Source: Sulfurimicrobium lacus | GTDB lineage: Bacteria; Pseudomonadota; Gammaproteobacteria; Burkholderiales; Sulfuricellaceae | Length of the DNA stretch: 64,000 nt | Reading direction: 5' to 3' | Assembly: GCF_011764585.1 (NCBI RefSeq) | Contig: NZ_AP022853.1 | Location: 417,501 to 481,500, forward strand | Shown: one piece after another, positions 49,512-58,548 of the stretch | How the letters are laid out: each line of letters starts with the position of its first letter | Numbering within the stretch: the first letter of the stretch is position 1 | Notes under the pieces: model-generated | The model's input: only the letters and a program-made list of their open reading frames with translations | Databases searched by the model: none | Told to the model about the DNA's origin: nothing | Program-made: the position numbers and the translations under genes

Positions 49512-50266
49512 CAGAAATTACATAAAGTAAGATCGAACTCGAGATTGATGTCGCACGAGCGGGGTTTTTGCGTGCCGCCGAGCGAAGTGAAGCGGATGTT
49601 GATGGCGTATTTGTTGGCGCTGATCTCGGGGAAGCAGGGCAAATCTTTATCCAGAGTGATGCGTATCATCTGGGCGACCCTACCTGCCAGCATCTGTTGA
49701 AATGCGCCCTGATGGGCTTTTTGCCGCGTGGTCTTGCCGCTGTCGCGCAGCAGCTTGAGCACCAGGCGCAGGCCGTTGTTGATCGGTTGTAGCGGCGCGA
49801 GCCATTCGTGCAGATCCTTGCGGCGCACTTCTTCGTCCATGTTCAGCCAGTAGTGGTAGGACGGCAGGTCGAACTCGCACGCCCCCCCTGGAATGTTGAT
49901 GCGCTGTTTGATGCTCATCAGCCATTCGTTGTCGCGGATATGCTGCCCCATCTTGCCGGACAACTCGTGCAGGCTCGTCGCCGTGCTGCCGAGTGCGCGC
50001 AGAATCTCCTCCAGTGCCTCCTCGGAAATCGCCGGATTGTGGCGCAGCGGTTCAAGCATCTGCCTTTGCCGTTCCAGTTCCTGCAACAGGTCTGTTTTCA
50101 GGTCGGCGCGACTGGCAACCTCGAGAATTTCGAACAGCGAGAGCAGTGCCGCATGGTGGTCCATGGCATGTGACTGAGTGGCGAAGAATTCCGCTCTGGC
50201 GAACAAATCCTCCAGGCGCAACAAAGTGCGGACCCGTTCGTTGAGAGGATAGTCGTAGCTAATCAT
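49511..50266 (-). CDS. zapD: Cell division protein ZapD
   Basis: A 251-aa protein of the ZapD/YacF family that cross-links FtsZ filaments at the division ring. It begins MISYDYPLNERVRTLLRLEDLF, a family hallmark (shown here to residue LEDLF), and has the central YHYWLNMDEEVRRKDL-like block and a beta-rich C-terminus. The frame extends 32 codons upstream without homology, so the ATG at 50266 is chosen. The gene faces the plus-strand ykgJ-like gene and is divergent from sox. Confidence 0.94.
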   Translation of the reverse strand: MISYDYPLNERVRTLLRLEDLFARAEFFATQSHAMDHHAALLSLFEILEVASRADLKTDLLQELERQRQMLEPLRHNPAISEEALEEILRALGSTATSLHELSGKMGQHIRDNEWLMSIKQRINIPGGACEFDLPSYHYWLNMDEEVRRKDLHEWLAPLQPINNGLRLVLKLLRDSGKTTRQKAHQGAFQQMLAGRVAQMIRITLDKDLPCFPEISANKYAINIRFTSLGGTQKPRSCDINLEFDLTLCNF

Positions 50267-50351
50267 GCAACTTGGCAACCTTCTGCTGGTTCCGCCACGG
50301 CAGGCGTGGTTGAGGTGAAAATTCGCACAATTCTGACGGAAAATCAGGTGT

Positions 50352-50381
50352 TTGACAAACACAATTTATGTTGTTTATACC
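50352..50381 (+). promoter_or_regulatory. Upstream candidate promoter of the sox operon
   Basis: A perfect -35 TTGACA, 18-bp spacer and TATACC in the 316-bp zapD-soxX gap. If used, it would give a roughly 195-nt leader before soxX. A second promoter lies nearer the gene. Apart from these the gap holds AT-rich sequence with no gene that I can see. Confidence 0.4.
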
Positions 50382-50509
50382 TGCAGCCAAGCGGTGCCCG
50401 CATGTCGTCTTCCTGGCTGCTTTTGAATAAATAAATCAAGAAGCCTAAATTTCACTAGTACATTCATACTACTCATTGATAACAAAGGGATAATTATTCA
50501 ATAAAGTGT

Positions 50510-50537
50510 TTGCGCCAGGAAAAAAATGAGGTATGCT
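50510..50537 (+). promoter_or_regulatory. Proximal candidate promoter of the sox operon
   Basis: TTGCGC (50510-50515), 16-bp spacer, TATGCT (50532-50537), 45 bp before the soxX ATG, which itself follows a strong CCGGAGGAG ribosome-binding site. Confidence 0.5.
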
Positions 50538-50582
50538 CAGCTCCATCCGCTAAAGGATAAAAGTTAACCGGAGGAGAATACG

Positions 50583-50942
50583 ATGCGGAAGCCATTTTCC
50601 CTTTTGCTGGTGGCCCCATTACTGGGTGCTTGTCTGGCTGGGCCGGCCCTGGCAGCCGAAGTAAAACAAGAAATGCCGGGGCAGGGAATTGCGTTCGATA
50701 ACAAGAAGGGCAACTGCCTGGCCTGCCATGCCATGCCCGGTACCAAGGGCGAGATGGCCGGCTCGATTGCGCCGCCCCTGATTGCCATGAAGCTGCGTTT
50801 CCCCGATCGCAGCAAGTTGCGCAGCCAGGTTTGGGACGCTACCGTCAATAATCCTAAAACAGTCATGCCCCCCTTCGGTAAGCACAAAGTGCTGACCGAG
50901 GATGAGATCGACAAGGTCGTGGACTTTATTTACACACTATAA
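50583..50942 (+). CDS. soxX: Sulfur-oxidation cytochrome c SoxX
   Basis: Periplasmic subunit of SoxAX, which attaches the sulfane sulfur of thiosulfate to SoxY. The 119-aa product has a Sec signal peptide (to about residue 24, PALA), one heme-c site CLACH (C45, C48, H49) and the likely axial methionine M95 in VMPPFG. It is a short SoxX. First gene of soxXYZAB. Confidence 0.95.
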   Translation: MRKPFSLLLVAPLLGACLAGPALAAEVKQEMPGQGIAFDNKKGNCLACHAMPGTKGEMAGSIAPPLIAMKLRFPDRSKLRSQVWDATVNNPKTVMPPFGKHKVLTEDEIDKVVDFIYTL

Positions 50943-50963
50943 CTCTAACGAGGAGCTCCAAAT

Positions 50964-51434
50964 ATGAACCAACTCCGCAGAACCTTTTTGAAGGGCACCG
51001 GCGCCGCCGGCACGGTTGCAGTGGCGATTGCCGCAGGCTTGCTGAAGCCGGGCCAGGTATTGGCCGCCGAATGGAACAAGAGCGCTTTCGAAGCGAAGAA
51101 CGCAGCTGATGCCCTTAAGGGTGTCGGTGCAGCAGGCGCTGCCAAGAGCGCAGACATCATGATCAAGGCGCCGGACATCGCGGAAAACGGTGCTGTGGTG
51201 CCGGTCGAAGTGACCAGCAAGATCCCGGGCACGACTGAAATTTCCATCCTCTCCGAACAGAACGTTAATCCGCTGATCGCGGAGTTCACCCTGTCCAACG
51301 GTGCAGAAGGCTATGTTTCCACCCGCATCAAGATGGCGAAAACCTCCAATGTAACGGTGGCGGTGAAAGCGGGCGGCAAGACCTACATCGCTTCCAAGGA
51401 AGTGAAAGTAACCATTGGCGGTTGCGGCGGCTGA
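50964..51434 (+). CDS. soxY: Thiosulfate-oxidation carrier protein SoxY
   Basis: Carries pathway intermediates on the cysteine of its C-terminal swinging arm, here GGCGG with C154 of 156. The N-terminus has a twin-arginine signal (RRTFLKG) followed by a hydrophobic stretch, so it is exported folded with SoxZ by the Tat system encoded at 24.4-26 kb. A TSNVTVAVKAGGKTY-like Ig strand region precedes the arm. Confidence 0.96.
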   Translation: MNQLRRTFLKGTGAAGTVAVAIAAGLLKPGQVLAAEWNKSAFEAKNAADALKGVGAAGAAKSADIMIKAPDIAENGAVVPVEVTSKIPGTTEISILSEQNVNPLIAEFTLSNGAEGYVSTRIKMAKTSNVTVAVKAGGKTYIASKEVKVTIGGCGG

Positions 51435-51484
51435 TCGACAACTGCTCCCTGCCCGTTAACGAACTCAAGTAAAGGATACAAAAC

Positions 51485-51799
51485 ATGGCTGAACCGATGA
51501 AAATCCGTGCCCAAATGCAGGGCGATACCGCTGACATCAAAGTGCTGATGAACCACATCATGGAAACCGGCTTGCGCAAAGACGCCAAAACCGGCCAGAT
51601 GATTCCCGCCCACTTTATTCAGCAAGTGAATGTGACCGTGGGCGGCAAGGTCGTCCTGGACGCGCAGTGGGGCTACGCCGTCGCCAAGAACCCCTTCCTC
51701 GGCTTCAAGGTCAAGGGTGCCAAGGCGGGCGACAAGGTCGTGGTGAACTGGGTGGACAACAAAGGTGACAAGCGTACTGACGAAGCCGCAATCGGCTGA
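51485..51799 (+). CDS. soxZ: Thiosulfate-oxidation complex protein SoxZ
   Basis: A 104-aa Ig-like protein without signal peptide that binds SoxY and travels with it. MKIRAQMQGDTADIKVLMNH, MIPAHFIQQV and NPFLGFKVKGAKAGDKVVV are typical. It lies between soxY and soxA with a clean AAAGGA-like site upstream. Confidence 0.95.
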   Translation: MAEPMKIRAQMQGDTADIKVLMNHIMETGLRKDAKTGQMIPAHFIQQVNVTVGGKVVLDAQWGYAVAKNPFLGFKVKGAKAGDKVVVNWVDNKGDKRTDEAAIG

Positions 51800-51851
51800 T
51801 GTCTGTTGAGCCGGAGGTGTTCCGGCTCGTTCCACCCAAGGGAGGATGGTT

Positions 51852-52679
51852 ATGAAAAAAATAGCTTTGGCCTTGCTGTCCGCAGGGCTGTTGGTGAGCG
51901 CGGTGGCTCACGCCGGTCCGGAAGACGACCGCAAGCAACTGGTTAATTATTTTAAAGTCAAGCACGGCACGATCAAGTTCGATGATTATGTTCACGGTGC
52001 GCTGGCCATGGATAAGGACGCCAAGTCGCAATACGACAGCATCATGGAATTCCCGCCGTTTGAAGGTGTGGTCGATGCCGGCAAGGAAATGTGGGAGAAG
52101 CCGTTCAAGAATGGCAAGACTTTCGCCAGCTGCTTCCCCAACGGGGGCAAGAACGTAGCCGGGAATTACCCATATTTCGACGACAAGCTGGGCAAGGTGG
52201 TCACTTTCGAGATGGCGATCAACCAGTGTCTGAAAGACAACGGCGAGCAGGAGTTCAAGTATGGCGACGTGAACACCATGGGCATCCTCACCGCATATGC
52301 GCGCACGCTGTCCGACGGCATGCGGATGAACGTCAAGGTGAGCGGTCCCGCCGCACTGGTCGCTTACGAGGCAGGCAAGGATCACTTCTTCCGCCGTCGC
52401 GGGCAGCTGAACTTCTCGTGCGCCTCGTGCCACGTCGACAACGCGGGCAACCGGATCCGTTCCGAAGTGCTGTCACCCTCCCTCGGGCAGGCGACGCACT
52501 GGCCGGTTTTCCGCGGCGGCGAAAACCTGGTGACAATCCAGAGCCGTTTCGTCGGCTGTAACAAGCAGGTTCGTGCAGTGCCGTTCGCAGTCGGCAGCGA
52601 AGAGTACAACAATCTCGAATATTACCTCTCGTACATGAGCAATGGCTTGCCCATGAAGGCGTCGGTTTTCCGCAAGTAA
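51852..52679 (+). CDS. soxA: Sulfur-oxidation cytochrome c SoxA, monoheme type
   Basis: Catalytic subunit of SoxAX. The 275-aa product has a Sec signal peptide (to about residue 21). Its C-terminal heme site is CASCH (C190, C193, H194) and the active-site cysteine ligand is C236 in VGCNKQVRAVPF. The N-terminal heme site of diheme SoxA is absent: the equivalent region has only C94 (FASCFPNGG) and C126, which may form a disulfide. The ATG at 51852 lies 6 bp after GGAGG; an ATG two codons earlier overlaps that site. Confidence 0.95.
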   Translation: MKKIALALLSAGLLVSAVAHAGPEDDRKQLVNYFKVKHGTIKFDDYVHGALAMDKDAKSQYDSIMEFPPFEGVVDAGKEMWEKPFKNGKTFASCFPNGGKNVAGNYPYFDDKLGKVVTFEMAINQCLKDNGEQEFKYGDVNTMGILTAYARTLSDGMRMNVKVSGPAALVAYEAGKDHFFRRRGQLNFSCASCHVDNAGNRIRSEVLSPSLGQATHWPVFRGGENLVTIQSRFVGCNKQVRAVPFAVGSEEYNNLEYYLSYMSNGLPMKASVFRK

Positions 52680-52781
52680 GCAAACGGGGTGGGCTTCAGG
52701 CCCATCCCGCCCCCCCGCATTCGCAGCAACAAATAATAATTAAACCTTGAACAGAACGAACAAAGCTCTAGGAGCATCACC

Positions 52782-54497
52782 ATGTCCATGAATCGTCGCG
52801 AATTCCTGCAACTGCTGGCAGCTGCAGCCGCCACCGGCTTTGCCCTCGACGGCAGGCAGGCACTGGCTTCGGCCGACGGCGCCGGCTTTTACGACGTGCC
52901 CAAATTCGGCAACGTCAGCCTGATGCATTTCACCGATTGCCACGCGCAATTGCTTCCCATCTATTTCCGCGAGCCCGACGTCAATCTGGGGATCGGCTCG
53001 AGCTATGGGCAGGCACCACACCTGGTCGGCGAGCATCTGCTGAAGCAGTTCGGCATCCGGCCGGGCACCTCCGAAGCGCACGCGTTCACCTACCTCGACT
53101 TCAGCGCGGCGGCAAAAACTTACGGAAAAGTCGGCGGTTTTTCCCATCTCTCCACCCTGGTGAAGAAAATCCGCGCTTCGCGCCCCGGTGCGCTGCTGCT
53201 CGACGGCGGCGACACCTGGCAGGGCTCGGCTACGTCCCTGTGGAGCAACGGCCAGGACATGGTCGACGCCTGCAAGCTGCTCGGCGTGGACGTGATGACC
53301 GGCCACTGGGAATTCACCCTGGGCGCGGAACGCGTCAAGCAGATCGTGGACAACGACTTCAAGGGCAAGCTCGACTTCGTCGCGCAGAACATCAAGACCA
53401 ACGATTTCGGCGACCAGGTGTTCCAGCCCTACACCATGAAGGAAATCAACGGCGTGCCGGTGGCGATCATCGGCCAGGCATTCCCTTATACGCCAATCGC
53501 CAATCCGCGCTGGATGGTGCCCGACTGGAGCTTCGGCATCCAGGACGACAACATGCAGAAAACCGTGGACGAGGCCCGTGCCAAGGGCGCCCAGGTGGTG
53601 GTCGTGCTGTCCCACAACGGTATGGACGTGGACCTCAAGATGGCCTCGCGCGTGACCGGCATCGACGCCATCATGGGCGGCCACACCCACGACGGCATCC
53701 CGGCGCCTTCCATCGTCAAGAACGCCAAGGGCCAGACGCTGGTGACCAACGCCGGTTCCAACGGCAAGTTCCTCGGCGTGCTGGATTTCGACGTCAAGAA
53801 CGGCAAGATTACCGATTACCGCTACAAGCTGTTGCCGGTTTTCTCCAACCTGCTCGCCGCAGACCCGGCCATGACGGCGCTGATCAGCAAGCATCGCGCG
53901 CCCTACGAGGCCAAGCTGTCGGAAAAGCTGGCGGTGACGGAAGACCTGCTCTACCGCCGCGGCAATTTCAACGGCACTTTCGACCAGCTCATCCTCGATG
54001 CGCTGATGGACGTGAAAGGCGCGGACGCGGCCTTCTCCCCCGGTTTCCGCTGGGGCACCACCCTGCTGCCGGGCGAGGCGATCACCATGGATCGCCTGAT
54101 GGACCAGACCGCCATTACCTATCCGTCCACAAGCCTGACGGAAATGAGCGGCGAAACCATCAAGACCATCATGGAAGACGTGTGCGACAACCTCTTCAAC
54201 GCCGACCCCTACTACCAGCAGGGCGGCGACATGGTGCGCGTGGGCGGCATCCAGTACACCTGCGATCCGAGCCAGAAAATCGGCAAGCGCATCAGCAACA
54301 TGATGCTGAAAGGCAAGCCGGTCAGCCCCAACAAGACCTACAAAGTTGCAGGCTGGGCGCCGGTGGCCGAGGGTGCGACGGGCGAGCCGGTGTGGGACGT
54401 GGTGGCGACCTGGCTGCGCGACAAGAAAGTGGTCACACCGCGCAAGCTCAATACCCCGAAACTGATCGGGATGAAGGGCAATCCCGGTATCGCCTGA
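52782..54497 (+). CDS. soxB: Thiosulfohydrolase SoxB
   Basis: Dimanganese hydrolase that releases sulfate from SoxY-bound thiosulfonate. The 571-aa product has a twin-arginine signal (NRREFLQL plus Ala-rich h-region) and the 5'-nucleotidase-like metal motifs HFTDCHAQL, LLLDGGDTWQGS, GHWEFTLG, VLSHNGMDVD and GGHTHDG. It is last in the sox operon, about 100 bp after soxA, and is followed by an intrinsic terminator. soxCD is not adjacent. Confidence 0.97.
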   Translation: MSMNRREFLQLLAAAAATGFALDGRQALASADGAGFYDVPKFGNVSLMHFTDCHAQLLPIYFREPDVNLGIGSSYGQAPHLVGEHLLKQFGIRPGTSEAHAFTYLDFSAAAKTYGKVGGFSHLSTLVKKIRASRPGALLLDGGDTWQGSATSLWSNGQDMVDACKLLGVDVMTGHWEFTLGAERVKQIVDNDFKGKLDFVAQNIKTNDFGDQVFQPYTMKEINGVPVAIIGQAFPYTPIANPRWMVPDWSFGIQDDNMQKTVDEARAKGAQVVVVLSHNGMDVDLKMASRVTGIDAIMGGHTHDGIPAPSIVKNAKGQTLVTNAGSNGKFLGVLDFDVKNGKITDYRYKLLPVFSNLLAADPAMTALISKHRAPYEAKLSEKLAVTEDLLYRRGNFNGTFDQLILDALMDVKGADAAFSPGFRWGTTLLPGEAITMDRLMDQTAITYPSTSLTEMSGETIKTIMEDVCDNLFNADPYYQQGGDMVRVGGIQYTCDPSQKIGKRISNMMLKGKPVSPNKTYKVAGWAPVAEGATGEPVWDVVATWLRDKKVVTPRKLNTPKLIGMKGNPGIA

Positions 54498-54520
54498 ACG
54501 CCGGGCTATCTCAAAACCTG

Positions 54521-54547
54521 AAAGGGCTGCGCAAGCAGCCCTTTTTT
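54521..54547 (+). terminator. Intrinsic terminator of the sox operon
   Basis: A 9-bp stem (AAGGGCTGC / GCAGCCCTT) with a GCAA tetraloop and a run of T bases (CCCTTTTTTG), 24 bp after the soxB stop. A textbook rho-independent terminator. Confidence 0.92.
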
Positions 54548-54578
54548 GTCGCCTAATCAGGGAGATGTGACCTAAGAA

Positions 54579-54607
54579 GTATTTTGTAACACATTGTTAC
54601 AAAATAC
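54579..54607. promoter_or_regulatory. Perfect inverted repeat (putative operator) upstream of the efflux operon
   Basis: GTATTTTGTAACA, three bases (CAT), then TGTTACAAAATAC: a perfect 13-bp inverted repeat. It ends 2 bp before a plausible -35 TTTACA (54610-54615), with TGTAAG (54633-54638) after a 17-bp spacer. Size and symmetry fit a dimeric repressor such as TetR or MarR type, or an activator site near -50. No regulator gene is adjacent. Confidence 0.65.
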
Positions 54608-54728
54608 CATTTACAAATATAGGGCAAACCGCTGTAAGATTGGCCGTTCATTTCAGTCCGGTCTTCAAGTTGAGCAATTATCCAAAAACCTGCAGCGCCC
54701 GGCTCGAATTATTTGCCATCGAAACACC

Positions 54729-56159
54729 ATGCCAATGAAAAAGCCATGCCATTTCAGCCTTGCTGCAGCCTGTCTCCTGGGGGCTATGGTATTTCCGGCG
54801 CAGGCGGAACAGTTCGACCCATTCTCGACACAAGGGCTGGTGGCGGACTCCCCGGCGAGCAGCGTTGGGCGCAATATTTTGAATTCTCCCTGTCCGGACG
54901 CGCATTCCTATCCCGCAGCGCTTTCACTCACTGACGTGGTGGAGCGCGCATTGTGCAACAATCCGCAAACCCGTGAGGCATGGGCCAACGCGCGTTTCCA
55001 GGCGGCACAGGTGGGCGTCGGCCAGTCCGCCTATCTGCCCGGCGTCAGCGTCGCTGCCTCGGCATCCAGGAATCGCAACAGCGGCGGCACGGCGACGCCC
55101 AGCTACAACCAGCAGAACCTTAACGCCTCGTTGAGCTACCTGCTTTATGACTTCGGCGCCCGCGATGCAGCGCTGGAAAACGCTCGGCAGGTGCTCGCCG
55201 CGCTCAATGCCACCCAGGACGCCACCATCCAGACCGTGTTCCTGGCCGGAGTTCAGGCTTACTACCAGCTGTTCGCCACCCGCGCCGCGGTGAATTCCGC
55301 GCTGGAAGCGGAAAAGTCCGCCCTGGCAAGCCTCGATGCCGCCACGGCGCGTTACGAGGTCGGCTCGGGCACGCCCGCCGACAAACTCCAGGCGCAGACC
55401 GCTTATTCCCAGGCGGTGCTGAACCGGATTCAGGCCGAAGGCGACGCGCGCAACGCCCAGGGTGTTCTCGCCAATACCATGGGCGCGGACGCCGACCGCG
55501 CGTTCCAGATCGTCCCGCCCTCATTGCAAATCCCCGACGCGCAATTCGGACGCGATATCGCCAAACTGATCGAACAGGCGCGGCGCCAGCGTCCCGATCT
55601 CGCCGCCGCTCAGGCGCAGGTCGAGGCCGCCCGGGCCAACGTCGAAGCGGCACGCGCCGCCGGCATGCCGACCATTACCCTCGGCGCCAGCGCCGGGCGC
55701 AGCGATACCAGCATTTCCGACCCGAGTAATACCTCATCCGTCGGTGTCTCGATCAACTTCCCGCTGTTCACCGGCTACAACACCACGTACCGGGTGCGGG
55801 CTGCGCGGGAGCAGGTCGATGTCCGGCTCGCCCAGCGCGAACGCACTAGCCAGCAGATCGCGCTGGATGTGTGGAAAGCCTACCAGTCGGTGGTGACCGG
55901 CAACCAGGCCGTCAAGACCAGTGCCGACCTGGTGGCGAGCGCGGCCCATTCCGAGCAGGTCGCGCTCGGCCGGTTCAAGGCGGGAGTAGGCAGCATCCTC
56001 GACCTGCTTACCGCGCAGAGCGCCCTCGCCGGCGCCCGCCTGCAGAACATCCAGGCGGTATACAACTGGCACATCGCCAAAGCCTCGCTGGCCCAGTCCA
56101 TGGGCAGCCTGGACTTTTCCGCCCTTGCCGCGTCCGCGCCGCAACAGACCAACCCCTAA
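54729..56159 (+). CDS. TolC-family outer-membrane efflux protein
   Basis: A 476-aa outer-membrane channel, first gene of a tripartite efflux operon. From the ATG at 54729 (MPMKKPCHF) a signal peptide ends near FPAQA|EQ. LTDVVERALCNNPQTREAWA and the second repeat LIEQARRQRPDLAAAQAQVE are the paired OEP motifs. Long Ala/Gln-rich helices form the tunnel. The frame is open upstream to 54594, but this runs across the operator and promoter. The adaptor gene follows after 13 bp. Confidence 0.9.
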   Translation: MPMKKPCHFSLAAACLLGAMVFPAQAEQFDPFSTQGLVADSPASSVGRNILNSPCPDAHSYPAALSLTDVVERALCNNPQTREAWANARFQAAQVGVGQSAYLPGVSVAASASRNRNSGGTATPSYNQQNLNASLSYLLYDFGARDAALENARQVLAALNATQDATIQTVFLAGVQAYYQLFATRAAVNSALEAEKSALASLDAATARYEVGSGTPADKLQAQTAYSQAVLNRIQAEGDARNAQGVLANTMGADADRAFQIVPPSLQIPDAQFGRDIAKLIEQARRQRPDLAAAQAQVEAARANVEAARAAGMPTITLGASAGRSDTSISDPSNTSSVGVSINFPLFTGYNTTYRVRAAREQVDVRLAQRERTSQQIALDVWKAYQSVVTGNQAVKTSADLVASAAHSEQVALGRFKAGVGSILDLLTAQSALAGARLQNIQAVYNWHIAKASLAQSMGSLDFSALAASAPQQTNP

Positions 56160-56172
56160 TCGACATCTCGCC

Positions 56173-57354
56173 ATGAACCTGCGCTCCCTGCTGTGGAACA
56201 AATTCACCCTCGTCGTGCTGCTCGTCGCACTCGCGGCAGGGGGCTACCTGTACTGGAAAAAGGTGCACCAGCCCTCGCTCGATGAGCGCTACAAGACGCA
56301 GGCGCTGGAGATGGGCGACGTGACCCAGACCGTGTCCGCCAACGGCACGCTCAATCCGGTGGTGCTGGTAAACGTCGGCACCCAGGTTTCGGGGACAGTG
56401 AAAAAGCTGTATGTCGATTTCAACGGCCAGGTCGAAAAAGGGCAGGTGCTGATGGAACTCGATCCTGCTGTGTATCAGGCACAGGTCGACCTGAGCGCGG
56501 CAAGCGTGAACAATGCCCGTGCTTCGCTGGACCTGGCGCAGGCCAACGAGGCGCGCGCGCGCGAACTGTTCCGCAAGGAATACATCTCGCGCCAGGAGCT
56601 CGACCAGGCGGTACAGGCGCTGAAATCCGCCCGCGCCCAGGTGGCACAGGCACAGGCACAGGCGCAGAAGGACCGCACCAACCTGGGATATACCCAGATC
56701 CACTCGCCGGTCTCGGGCGTGGTGGTGTCGCGCATGGTGGACGTCGGCCAGACCGTCGCCGCCAGCTTCCAGACGCCCACCCTGTTCACCATCGCCCAGG
56801 ACTTGAGCAAGATGCAGATCGACTCCAGCTTCGCAGAGGCTGACATCGGCAACATCAAGGTCGGGCAGCAGGTGCGTTTCACCGTGGACGCTTTCTCCAA
56901 CCGGACATTCCATGGCACGGTCAAACAGCGCCGCCTCAACCCCACCACCCAGCAGAACGTGGTGACTTACGACGTGGTGGTGGCGGTGGACAACCCGGAA
57001 CTGATCCTGATGCCGGGCATGACCGCCTACGTCAATATCGTCGTGGCCCAGCGCAAGGAAGTATTGCTGGTTCCCAATGCCGCGCTGCGCTTCAGACCGG
57101 CCGACGGCAGCGAGAAAAAGAACGGCAAGCCGAAGCCCAAGGAAGGTCGCAAGAAATCCGGGGGCGGCACGGTATATGTGCTGGAAAACGGCCAGCTCAA
57201 GCCGCTCAGCATCGTGACCGGGATTACCGACAACAAGTTCACCGAGGTGGTTTCCGGAGATATCAAGGCCGGCCAGCAGGTGGTGACGGAAGAAACAGTC
57301 GCCAACGAGAACTCGGGGCAGGCGTCCGGCGGCGTAAGGATGAGAATGTTTTGA
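56173..57354 (+). CDS. macA: MacA-like periplasmic adaptor (HlyD/RND-MFP family)
   Basis: A 393-aa membrane-fusion protein: an N-terminal anchor helix (about 10-27), lipoyl halves (NVGTQVSGTVKKLYVDFNGQ; YTQIHSPVSGVVVSRMVDVG), an intervening coiled coil, and beta-barrel and membrane-proximal domains. It contains a Lys-rich insertion near residues 316-335. Start at MNLRSLLWNK. It connects the ATPase-permease with the TolC-like channel; the substrate (macrolide, lipid, peptide or other) is unknown. Its stop is 1 bp before the first 236-bp inverted-repeat element. Confidence 0.9.
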   Translation: MNLRSLLWNKFTLVVLLVALAAGGYLYWKKVHQPSLDERYKTQALEMGDVTQTVSANGTLNPVVLVNVGTQVSGTVKKLYVDFNGQVEKGQVLMELDPAVYQAQVDLSAASVNNARASLDLAQANEARARELFRKEYISRQELDQAVQALKSARAQVAQAQAQAQKDRTNLGYTQIHSPVSGVVVSRMVDVGQTVAASFQTPTLFTIAQDLSKMQIDSSFAEADIGNIKVGQQVRFTVDAFSNRTFHGTVKQRRLNPTTQQNVVTYDVVVAVDNPELILMPGMTAYVNIVVAQRKEVLLVPNAALRFRPADGSEKKNGKPKPKEGRKKSGGGTVYVLENGQLKPLSIVTGITDNKFTEVVSGDIKAGQQVVTEETVANENSGQASGGVRMRMF

Positions 57355-57355
57355 A

Positions 57356-57591
57356 CCTAAAAACCTCAGTTGACCGCTCCATTGAGTACGTAATGCAATG
57401 AATTCAATTAATTTCTTCTATAATCATGGGCTTGCCCGTTTGGCGAGGCCGCTACGTGATGGATTGCACGGTTATTGCGGCACATGGCTGCGTTGCAACT
57501 CCTTGGAATGGAACGACCATTCCGCGTCGTTGCGCCTTGCCCTGCACCGCAATAACCGCACACTCCAGCACGTTCAACTGAGGTTTCTAGG
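57356..57591 (+). repeat. 236-bp MITE-like element, copy 1 (macA / ATPase junction)
   Basis: It has terminal inverted repeats: the left end CCTAAAAACCTCAGTTGA matches the reverse complement of the right end (CCTAGAAACCTCAGTTGA) at 17 of 18 bases. Internal arms GGTTATTGCGG (57470-57480) and CCGCAATAACC (57547-57557) are perfectly complementary, and a core hairpin GGAATGG/CCATTCC is framed by GCAAC/GTTGC. It fills the gap between the macA stop and the start of the ATPase gene. Its right repeat carries GAGG, 8 bp before TTG 57592 and 11 bp before ATG 57595. It encodes no transposase. Confidence 0.88.
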
Positions 57592-57594
57592 TTG

Positions 57595-58311
<717 letters not shown>

Positions 58312-58312
58312 T

Positions 58313-58548
58313 CCTAGAAACTTCAGTTGACCGCTCGACTTGGTGCTTAATGCAATGAATTTAATATGTTTCTTCATGAATCGAGGGTTCACCCGTTTGG
58401 CGAGGGCGCTACGTGGTGGATTGCACGATTTTTGCAGCGCATGGCGGCGTTGCAACTCCTTGGAATGGAACAACCATTCCGCGTCGTTGCGCCTTGCCCT
58501 GCACCCCAAAAACCGCACACTCCACCACGTCCAACCGAGGTTTCTAGG
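58313..58548 (+). repeat. 236-bp MITE-like element, copy 2 (ATPase / permease junction)
   Basis: Same length and orientation as copy 1 and alignable without gaps; I count about 203 of 236 identical bases. Terminal inverted repeats CCTAGAAACTTCAGTTG and ...CCAACCGAGGTTTCTAGG are slightly more diverged. It starts 1 bp after the ATPase stop and ends immediately before the permease ATG; GAGG within its right repeat is 8 bp upstream of that ATG, an ideal Shine-Dalgarno distance. The core hairpin is nearly identical to copy 1. Confidence 0.88.
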
